Shown in pieces: positions 46,196 through 58,100 of a DNA stretch of 64,000 nucleotides. The translations under genes and the position numbers were made by a program. The notes under the pieces were generated by a model. It searched no databases. It saw only the letters and a list, made by a program, of their open reading frames with translations, and had not been told where the DNA came from. Each line of letters starts with the position of its first letter. Position 1 is the first letter of the stretch. This DNA is from Arenicola marina (lineage: Eukaryota; Annelida; Polychaeta; Arenicolidae). The stretch is taken from assembly GCA_964019135.1 (NCBI GenBank), contig OZ025258.1, forward strand, positions 28,824,186 through 28,888,185, read 5' to 3'.

Positions 46196-49100
46196 GTAAG
46201 TAGTCCGTCATTATTTGACTGAACTGTAAGTGGAACTTAAGGGAATATTTAATAATATGATTGGGAAAACATGGAGAAAGTTTCTAAATTAATGCTTTCA
46301 TAGTTAAATTTATGGTCATCTACGGTCTATCCATGGAAAATAATTTGTCTGTGCAAAATATAATATTAGAAGCCACAGAAACGAGCAACTGACAGGTAAC
46401 CGTTGCAATACATATATTTATAGATCTCTGTAGTCGCAACATGCTGAAAAATTAAATGAAATTTTAGTATTTTATGCCGCTTTTGAGTACTTGAAGGCTA
46501 AGATGTGCGAGAAAGCGTCTATGAACCAATACATGGAGTTGCGCATAACATTCCCTAGATGCAGATGCCAGGGTTCGAACCCACAACCTGTTAATCTGCA
46601 ACTCAGACTGATTACCAACTGAGTTAATGAAGCTTACTCTGACATGACGATATTGTATAACTGCCTCAATGCTCACGTGCGATGCTGTAGCGATGTTGCA
46701 GAAAGCCTCGAATTAAGAAGCTGTTCAAATTTCACGAGTCTTCTAGAACATGAAAAGTACCTAAGTGTCGTAAATATTAGAAAATATAGAATAGCCATAA
46801 CAAAATTTAGATGTTCAAATCATGATTTATGCATTGTAACAGGGAGAAGAGATAACACGCCGGTATTGGACAGATTATGTATATTCTGCAAAGCACAGAA
46901 TCCAAATATTATAGAAGATGGATGTCATTTTTTATGTGTATGTCCTTTATATAATAGTCTTAGAACTCAGTATTTGCCACTCTGATCCAATAATGATGTA
47001 AACTGCTACTTTTTGCAGCTTATGTCAAACAAAACCCCTGATATTATATTAAAACTAATTTGCTTTGTGTATCAAGCTAGGGGATCCAGAAAAGTCTTTC
47101 TATTAAATTGTTAGTGTAAATGTATGGTAATAAGGTTTATGGTGATGTGTATTTGGCAATGTATTATGGGCCTGAGGCCATACGGTATAATAAACTGTTC
47201 TGTTCTGTTCACGCAAACATGCCCGAACAGACTTCCAGTGATAGCAATAGTCAGATAATGTCCCGCCTAACGGTGTTTTCCCTCTCTGCTCAAAGCCATG
47301 TGCGGCGGAGTCCTGTTTCACGACCACCGAACCATTAAAACCGCCTGTTCCACTCTTTAGGTTTTGCTTTAGCCTTTAAAGTAGTACGCCGGATCAGGGT
47401 GGTGCCACCTACCGAGTACTATGTATGTGCGACTGTTCTCCTCCTGAACATGCTTTCTTAGCAATATTTGACATGTTCATAAGAACATATAAGAACATAT
47501 CCCGACATTTTTCTGATAATCCATTTACAAATGGGGCCACGTTGTACTTGTCGTATCTTCTTAGACATTTACAGTATGTAGTTGATTGTAGCCTTCGATA
47601 AGCTGGATTAGGATGAGAAGCTCAGGTTACATTCACGACACACGAGGAAGTCGGGTGCGAGTAGAGCGGCCGAGGGGGGAGACAATATAGCCCAGCTGCC
47701 ACGCTACATCGCTGCAGTTTGCGGTATGACAGCTGGGTATTAATCGAGCTTGCTATGTTAATAACGCATTAGTTACCAAAGCATTAGGTCAGTTGGATGG
47801 TTGTATATTCAGGACGCTTTAACCACTTTAGGTCATATCGCGTCAGTGGGGGGGGGGGGAGTGGAGCCATGCCCCGGGGGTAACTCCGTACTCTTTGCGA
47901 ATAGGAACCCAAGGCATATGCACATTTATATTCAAGCCTCTCCTTCGTAAAACATAAAGTGTGAGGATGATTACAATGAATGTTTGATCCAATTGACTGA
48001 TTGAAAGAAAACGGTACAGTGTACATTCGACCTATGCTGTCCTGAATGCACAATTTTCGGCAATTCGACGACCTCGCTACTGCGACTCGACCCCCTATTA
48101 CTCAGTCTCGGGGGTTTCCCTGCTTGTATTGTGTATTGTATGGAGACGTTGTTCCGTTCTCGACCTGTTTTGCCAGTTCATTTTGCTTCCCCATTGGTTT
48201 ATTTATTGGCTCGGTATAACCCGTATGTCCACGAACTTCGTATGTCGTATACCAATCCCTATATCCTATGAACCAGAATCTAGCAACCATCTCAAATGTC
48301 AAATGTCTTGTCTGAGTCAGTGATGACTAGTGATGGCTTCACAACTTTTGGAATGAATTAGTGCTTTTTAATGGCATATGGACTAAACCAAATCAAGGAA
48401 CAACATGTATGCTTGCGCGAAATTATGAAATTAAACAATTAAATCCAAGCAAATCAAAGTATGGATGGATTAGATTGTTGAATTGACGCCTCACTGAAAA
48501 GGGGGGTTCGGTGGGGGGCCCTAACTGCATTTGAAAATCATAGACGTCTCTGGTGTTTCATTTCCAGATCTATGTTACCAATACATATTTATACAACTGC
48601 ATACTTGCTTTTGCAGGCCACAGACGCCCTGGAGATGTTGTTGCTGTCTGTCTTGTCGCCTGTCCTGCGCTGTGAATGGCTCCTCTCGGAGTGGCACGTG
48701 GCCTTTATCACCACGGTCAGTAACCATAGCAACCAGTCACTTCCGTTCGCGCGCTTTCTGCGAATGGTTTTCCCATTGGTCCTGGTGCATAAAATAAGAC
48801 CATCAAACTTTGGGATATAATAATGGGGCAGTGTATAATGCGCGGTGTCTGTTGAGTGGACAGTGGTCCTTGATAAATTGTTCTCTTGAGTTTTAATCAT
48901 TCGTGATGAGTTACAGTTTTCCCTTGAGAGACGTTTGGAATCAAATATAAATGATATGCGTCCGTTCCTATCGCATTTGATCACCGCTGCATAGGTAATA
49001 ACAATAACGAGTAAGTATATATAAACAAGAACTCAGTGGGACACTGATGATGACGATATTTGGGTCAAAGAGCGTGTCTTTTGCAACCAGTCCCGTCTCT

Positions 49101-52100
49101 CTAGCGTCGCTATTGAACCAACGGCGGCCATCGCAATCCGAATGGGGGGCAGGTCGATATCGCCGTTGACTTATAATGGGAGCCTCAGCAAGGTGGGGTG
49201 CACCTCTTGCGAGCGCTCTAACGGCCAAACTAAGCGTCCTAGAGCAATTCTGTTGAGATTTACCAATGGACAACCTTACAGTTGTCTCTCGCTTCATGCC
49301 AAATCTGGGTTGCCCAGCTCAAATATTAACCAAGTTATGGCCATTCAAAGTTAAAAACCCCACTAAACGCGAGGTGGACGTCAACTATTGCTGTCACATT
49401 AATGAAACAAATTTGCTTTCTAACTGTTCACGCTACCTACTTATGAACTTATAGTGATATTACCTAGTGGCTAAATACATGTAGGTAAGAATTAATTGCT
49501 TTCACAATTTCGTCGGGTAACGTAACTTCGACGTCATTTTTGACGCACACGTTTCGGTACCGCGAAAAAAGTTTCCCGCGGCAGCATTTGTCCCTGGATG
49601 TAAGGTACGACGTCAAATAAATTGGAAGTCGCCATGACGTATAATAACCGAGTAATGGCTTTTGTAAAACTATGACGTCATGGCGACGTCGTGACGTGAC
49701 GTATGACAACGTCCAAGTAGCAATGCGCCAAAGTTTACTGTCACAACTCATTAGCTTAAAGAGCCAGGCGATAGGAAGAATAGTCCTTCAGATATGGCTT
49801 GACGAAATGGCCAAAAGTTGCATTAGTTTATCATTGCGGAGACACCGACGTCTCATAGAGAAATGCCGTCGGCCTTGGAACCGGAAGTAAGATCAGAACG
49901 TATCATTTTTAGTGCGCAGCTATACCAGGAACTACTTTCCCTACAATATGACGCTACTCGCGCATTTTTATATTTATTTGACGATTTTTGACGATTTTTT
50001 GTAAGTATCAAAAGTGACGTCATCATGACGTCACGTGACGCTTCAGCAAACTCTACGATTTAACACAAGTCCTCTTAATTCATATTTCTATGACATATTG
50101 GAACATCATTGCGATAGCTTGATGGTAAATGTGTCAAAAAGCGAAAAAAAAACGACAGAGGTCATTTAATGCGTTTTCCGCAAAACCTATGATCTCATTT
50201 TGCTCGAAAATGGGTATTACAATACACGAAAACTGCGCCTTAACGGGTAGCACATTTTGAGACTGACCCGAGATCTTTAGCTTCAACATTAACCAAGATG
50301 TAAGCGTTTTTAGTTATTTTTCAAAAAAAAATCGCTGTGACCTTGACCTTTGACCTTTTGACCTGCGTGACCAATATGTTGTAGCCCTATTGCGTTGCTA
50401 TTAGGCAATAATGATTGCAAACCGATGTATGCATCCATTAGGGCGCAATGAGACTTGTAATTTTTGAGTGAAGCAGACATCGTTACATACTTACAAACTA
50501 GCAAACACGACCGGCCGACATATGCCGAAAATTGAAAATGTCAATTTTCGTCATAATAAATATATAGCTATGTGATTTATGAATAAAAGACTTACTGGTT
50601 ATATCCGGTGAATGTATATATTGCCGGCAAAACATCGTTGAGGGCCTATATTACAACACATTACCTGGCTGGTACGTGTACTTACATACATCAAGATAAT
50701 AATTGCATCTAAGTACAATAAATTTGCACGCCATCTGTCCCTCCATCAATGTAATGGTGAGGTAATATAGATCCCTGGTACATACACTCTACTCCTTGTG
50801 AACACGTGTAAGCTATCTGGCCTTAGCAACACGGGTCATCTGACCTTGGCAACCCGGGCCATCTGGCCTTAGCCACCCGGGCCATCTGGCCTTAGCAACC
50901 TGGGCCATCTGACCTTAGCAACCCTAGCCATCTGGCCTTAGCAACCCGGGCTATCTGGCCTTAGCAACCCGGGCCATCTGACCTTGGCAATCTTGACCTT
51001 GGCAACCCTGGCCATCTGGCCTTAGCAACCCGGGCCATTTGACCTTGGCAACCCTGGCCATCTGGCCTTAGCAACCCGGACCATCTGGCCTTAGCAACCC
51101 GGGCCATCTGACCTTGGCAACCCTGACCTTGGCAACCCTGGTCATCTGGCCTTAGCAACCCGGACCATCTGACCTTAGCAACCCGGGCCATTTGACCTTG
51201 GCAACCCTGGCCATCTGGCCTTACCAACCCTAGCCATCTGACCATGGCAACCCTGGCCATTTGGCCTTTGCAACCCGGGCCATCTGGCCTTAGCAACCCG
51301 GGCCATCTGGCCTTAGCAACGAGGACCATCTGGCCTTAGCAACCAGGGCATTCTGAATCGTAAAAGTGAGAGTTTAATCCAAGGTCCGTGACACGTAAGG
51401 TCACGCCCTGACCCGTCGTGTGACCTGTGCTGTAGTTGGTGACAGTGATCCGGGTCGGACCCGGAAACAATTTAATATATATTGGAACTTTGTAATGTTT
51501 GTTTGCAGGTTGTCTTCGTCGGGATGTTCGTTGGATCCAACATGTGGGGAAGCTGGGCCGACAAATATGGCCGCCTTACGGTAAATTATGACAGTGTTTG
51601 ATCCGATACATTTAGAGCTTCGTAGCAGCCTAAAGTATGCACAAGCACTATACTGAAATTCGCTTAATTTGTGGATAAAACAGTAACATTGAAGCGTATC
51701 TTTGGGTACTCAACTAGTTACAAGAGGATTTATCTGTGTGAAGTGAACCAGTTTGACAGGTTAGTAAAGCCAAGTGAAAGTAACAATTCCCGTTTTTCCG
51801 GGTATTTTTTATTATAATATGCAGATCCTGATGATAGCTGCCATCTGGATCTGCTACTTCGGGCTCCTGACGGCCTTCAGTCCTAACTACACGTGGGTCC
51901 TGATTCTTCGCTGTCTGGTTGGAGCTGGATTTGGAGGGGCGGTCCAGTCGTAAGTGTCACCGCACACAACAAGCCACACTGGGCGACACGTGGCGACAAT
52001 AATAAAGTAGTGACACGTGGATCTAATAATAGAACTAATGCTGCGTGGATCTAATCATAGACCCAGTGCCACTTAGATCTGATAGAACTAGAGCCGTGTT

Positions 52101-55100
52101 AATCTAATAAAACTAGTACGGCGTGGATCCAGTAATAGAACTACTGCGGCGTGGATTACTTAATAGACCTAGTGCCGCGTGAATCTTATAATAAAACTAG
52201 TATCTCGTATATTACATAATAAAATTAGTGGCACGTAGGTCTAATCATAGACCTCGTGCCACGTAGATCTATTAGAATTATAGCCCCCTGGATCTAATAA
52301 AATAACTAGTGCTACTGCGGCGTGGATTACTTAATAGACCTAGTGCCGCGTGGATTACTTAATAGACCTAGTGCCGCGTGGATCTAATAATAGACCTAGT
52401 GCCTCGTATATTTAATAATAAACTTAGTGTCACGTGGATCTAATCCTAGACCTAGTGCCACGTAGATCTAATAGAACTATAGCCGCCTGGATCTAAAAAA
52501 TTAACTAGTGCTACTGCGGCATGGATTACTCATAGACCTAGTGCGGCGTGGATCTAATAATAGACCTAGTGCGGCGTGGATCTAATAATAGAAATAGTGC
52601 CGCATGGATCTAGTACGGCGTGAATGTGCTATTTGATTATATAATATTAATCATATTATGAACCATTAATCAATGTGATATGTCCCTTCTATAATTAGAG
52701 ATACTGTAATGATAATGCTTAAATTATTATTGGTTGTAACCTTGAATCCAACCATAGCCTTCAATACCGATAATTAATATAAATTGAAAGCATCAATATG
52801 GGCGTGTCAGTGTGGTATATGTATTTGTTTTTTGGTGCATTGAATGATACTGCCCTGTGTGGGTATAGCACAGTTTGTATAACACATCCGCATGTCGCAG
52901 ATACAGGTACAGTTTTCTCATGTAATCAAAGATATGGTGATGTCCGGTTTGGTAGATGTGTTGTTTTACTAAGGACGAAATGTCCTTGCGTGTTTTATAA
53001 TATTTATATTTATATTTGTCTGAGTGGCTATTGACGTTATTTTAATTTGATTGGTAAATGTGTGTAACCAGTTGCATTTGTGGTTATTTATCTTCTTTAC
53101 AGAATTGACGAATGTTGGTGTTTACTTGCTTTCCCTCTGTAACTGTGGTGTGCTTTTGCTTGCCGTTTCAGATTTACACTTCTGTCTGAGTATCTGCCTT
53201 CCAAGTACAGAGCTAAAATCCTAATAATCTATAATGTAAGCAGACCATTTTTTATCCACGTGTTTACATGTTTGTGAAATATCGTGCAAGTATGACGTCA
53301 CATATCTTATCTGTAATAGGGTCTGTAAGTGACATCACAGACAGCGCGCGCTCACCTCCAGCGAATCCGGTTTTGGGTACATGACGCTTCACCGCCCCAT
53401 ATACAAAGCATAGGGATCTCTTTGTAATGGCGTGAAACGCACAGAAAACCAGCGTCTTGCGATTTAAAACTAGTACAAGTATGAAGGTACACCCCCAAAC
53501 ATTTATTCCATATGTTTTTCAAATCTAACATTGCATTCTTATCTCAAACATCACTGAGTCTAGTTTGAGGGCCATAGTAAAGTATAGGGACCCGCTGACG
53601 CGTTGTACCCAGAATAGTTGTTTCTAGAGGTGAGCGCGCGCTGTCGGTGACGTCACTTACATACCCTATCGGTGTCGTGCTGTGCTATTTCACATTGTCT
53701 CTGGTGTTAGTGACTTTGGTTGTTTTTGGTGGTTTTGTATCTTTCGTTCATTTCGTTTTCCGGGATTATTTTCTTCCTTTTCCGAGACGTTTTTTTTCTG
53801 AAGGAAAGGTTTCTTTTTTGGTCATTATCTTAACATCATAATGGTGGGGGTCAATCTCCCACTAAGCGTCGCTGTGCATACGTCATAATGACTACAATTG
53901 CTCACCTGCGCTTGTAGGTGGACGTACATGGTAGAGTGGATGCCCTTGCGACACCGAGCGCTCGCGTGCTACTGGGGCAGCGTAAGTTGTCTCCGTTGCT
54001 TGCACTGTCCACTGCCAAATTGTTCGACTGTCTCGCTAATGCCCTGCTCACATAGACTAAGACTGGTCGGCCGACGTCAGAGCTCGCCCACGCCACCGAG
54101 TTCTTCAACTTTCCCACCGAGCTTTCATAGTTTTAAAAATCGGCCGAGCTAGGCCGAGAGGTCGGCCGAGAGGTCGGCCGAGAGGTCGGCCGACCTCCGC
54201 TGACCTAAGGAAATTGGCCGAGCTCGGCCTGGTTTTAATGTTTGCATTAAAACTGGAAAGGCCTCGGCCGAGCACCTGAAATGAGCCACCGAGCAGCAAT
54301 GCTCGGCCGAGGTCGGCCGATTTGGGGCCGATTGGGGCCAATTTCCCCCTTTTTAGCTCGGCCGAGGCGTCGGTGGGTCTATGTGAGCAGGGCATAACCT
54401 GCGGTGTGGTGGTGTCTCCAGGCTTGTACTGTGGTGCGGTACCTATATGTTAAAGAATGTTAAAGAGTTCTGATCCAATCCCTTATGACCAAGCTTGTAG
54501 TGTGACCAGCTTTCGGTGCGTGTGTTTATTCGCCAATTCATTAGCCCGAGTTGGTCTTATCGCTTCTCGGTGTTAGTTTACTGATTTCCCTTTTTCTGTG
54601 ACACGACTTCTTCCTTCCCACAACTTATGCTATTATCGCTTCATGACCTCGTAGGTCAAAGGTCACCTATATGGGCTTCCTCTGCCTGAACAGCCAGTCG
54701 TAACCACGTGGTGCTGTCACTCACAGCTAATGCGCGTGGTGCTTTATATCTCTTCCTGCAATTTGTGTAAATACACGCAATTTTTAAGCATGCTAATTTC
54801 TTCCGATACTCCAAAAGTGTCAAGTGTGGCAGACTTTCAGGCAGGTGGGCACTCAGCTGCGGTTTACCCGCCTAAAACAAGGGCGTTTTTGCATTGTCAC
54901 GATGTCTCACAATGATAGTTATATGACGATGAGAACTGCTGTTGATTTTTGATTTATAAATTGCGAGAACCTGTTCGGCTGGCGCCCATGTTGTTCGTAT
55001 ACACCGAACATGTTGTTTTTACCAGCCAAAATTTGTGAAAATTTGGCTGGTAAAAAAAAAAATTTGGCTGATACCCTGCCGCCGATAAGTGCCACATATG

Positions 55101-58100
55101 TCGATACCTTGGGGGTTAATCGATTTGGATTCGTGACGGGTCAAATGTGAGATATGGAGAGACTGAAATTATCCGAGTATAAACTGATGCGGAAATCCAA
55201 GGCCGTGAAAATACTCAGGCTGTGACTATTGTAGCTGCCTTCACCCCTGTCGAGTGTAAAGTGTTCTCCAGTGTAAAATTTTAATTATGCCAGGCCCGAC
55301 GTCTTCCATAGATCAGTTATTCAGCCGGCTGAGCTACAGATCAACAGGTCACGGGTTTCCGCCCTCCAACCCGCATTGTAACTTTGTAAGCAAGTTTCAT
55401 GCGACCCCGTGTTATTGCCGCGGCGATTGACCAAGACTAGCCTTTATGGGCAAAAAATAGGCACAATAGCGATTACTTTCCATTTATGCACGTTTAGACT
55501 TTGGTCTGGTTTCCTGCAGATCCACACTTGAATTGGTTGTGTTGGCTGATTTTTCCCCATCACCACCATCGTTGAAAGTGTCTTTCATCTTAGCTGTGTT
55601 GGCTGTATTAAAGACCTCCATCACTATAAGTTAAAGTGGGTGTCCAACCTAAATTAATCGCGATCTGCACCAAAAGTTTACATCTCAAAATTAATTTGGC
55701 GTGTGTTAATGCTTCGTTTCGGCCGCCTGGTAAGGATAAAAAAATTAAGGCAACCCGCCCTCATCAATGTGGAGCAGCGCACCATTTTGTCGGAGCAAGT
55801 GACGTATATTGTGACCCTTCATGTGGCGCCGCCTTACGTTATAACTGAACGTTATCTCGCGGAGGGAACTCTTCACAGTGAGGTACCCTTCAGGGGAAAC
55901 GCGTGAAACGAGCGATCAGGGTCGCGATTTACGGATGAATTGCAGCAGTTCCAAGCCGCGCAGTACACCATGATCTTATTGTTTCATGGAAAATTAGCCG
56001 CCAAACATATTGATATATATCTTGCAACGATTGTCTCAGTAAAAAAAACATGATTGGATAGAATCGCAGCTATTTATATTAGCAATGATCACGCGCTCTT
56101 GTTTTGCTCACACAGTAGGCGTCATTTCCGGTTTGAATATAATTAGAGTATCGCCTCCTGATTCAATCGCGGACACAGCTCCAAAAATGGCTACCGCCTG
56201 GTTAATCGGCGAAATCGTGGCTGGTGGTCACTTCTAAAACAAAATTGTGAGCTACAGACAGGAGGAAAAAATTATGTAATTTAGAGGATACAAATTTGGG
56301 TATTATATGAATCGGTAAAGCAGCGTTAGAGTCCAGGCTGGCGGCTTCCTTTAAATAAGTAGTCTGCTATTGGCTGTTTTATGTTTGGTTGCTTACTTCG
56401 CCATCAATATACATATATACGTATATAGTGTCGTTTGTGCACCTAGTAAAGTAAACATATTACTACTATCGTCGTCCCTGAACAATCAAAGCGATATTTT
56501 ATAACTAAGCAATCATAATGTGAGTAATGTCTTCATGGCCTACCTGATCATTGTTTCAGTGTATGTGGGCTATCGGCAGTACATTTGAGGTCTTCATGGC
56601 CTACCTCATCATTCCCCGAGGCGGGTGGAGAGTCCTGGTCGGTGTGTCCGCTCTACCAACCTTCGTCACCATCTTCTGTATATGGGTGCGTACACTCCAC
56701 AATGTGGCTAGGTTAAGGCATTTTAACGGAAAAGAACAAAATATTCAATCTTCTAATAAGATTTTTCATGTTATCGCCCCTATCATAATAGCTATTCCAT
56801 TCCATGCAATACTGTTATTATTGGCTCGTATTATTGTAAATTTTTCCCGAAATATAAACTTTTTCCCTGTTGACTTTTTTAAAACTCAAAAAAAAAGTTG
56901 ATGTTAAACCAGCGTTCATAGTATGTCGCCTGTCTGATCTATCATATGGGATTGACCAAGGCACGCGCATGTGTTCTTTGCAGACGCTGCCAGAGTCAGC
57001 GCGCTACCTGGTGGCCGCTGGGAGAAACGATGATGCGTTGAAAGTATTGGCGAAGGCGTCTAAAGCGAATGGGAAAACTCTACCCCCTGGCCAGCTTGTA
57101 GCATCCAAAAAGGTTTGCGTTCTCTGAACGTTGCCTCTACAATGATAGATAAGTAGATTTATTGCGAATGCCGCCAGCCATAGTGCATTTACAATGTAAC
57201 GTGATGCAACAATGTACTTTATATACCAATAATCTAAGCATTGCCAAACTGTCTTCTCTACTTAAACATATTGTACAAAAAAACACCGCGCCGCATGATC
57301 TGCTCTTCTTTCGGGTGATCATAATTCTTTTAAAGATATATAGGGGGTCCTTATTAGTATTTCATTTTCTATTGCATTTATATAAAAAAAAACTTACATA
57401 ACATATTCTCTCATCCAGTGGTACATTGTTATACCTGTCGGTTATTAGTTTTAAATAGCGACTTGAGCATCGAAATCTTGCTGGCGCGGCTAACTGTTTC
57501 CTGATGTGCACGCTGTTTAAAATGTAACTCGGGTTCCAGTTGACGTTTAAAACTACAATTTGTTTTTATGTTCCTGTCTTATGTCTGTACTATGTATAAT
57601 ACGAACCAATGATCCTGGTTTCTCTGTCTGCATGCTCTTGCATCTGTCAAATTGCGCGTGTAATATTTGTATCATTTTGTTGAAGCGCAAGACCATCTTT
57701 GTGTCATTGTTTTTATATTTTGTATGTAAGGGCGAACCATTGCTTCAGCGTAGCTGGCATATTATGCACGCCTTACATTTACTACAATAAACCAGTTCGT
57801 GGGCTCTAATATGGAAGGTGACCCAATGTATTCGCATTATACAGTTGTTGAAATCGCCTCAATGCGTTACACATTGTTTTACATGCTGTACATTTGATGG
57901 CCGCAGGTGCCCCAGGGCCGGTACCGAGACCTGTTCGATCCCAAATACCGGCGAACAACACTGCAGCTCTGGCTGCTGTGGTTCGGCGCCGCCTCCAGTT
58001 ATTACGGTATCATCCTGGCCCAGTCAGAGACTGGAACGAAACAGCGTCTGTGAAGGTCAGTGCCCCTCCCCTCCCCCCCCCCCCTCCCGTCATCCCCTCC

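Noticed and set aside
46553..46632. Functional tRNA gene
   Set aside because: A and B boxes are present but the anticodon arm and acceptor stem do not pair. A SINE head or relic is more likely.
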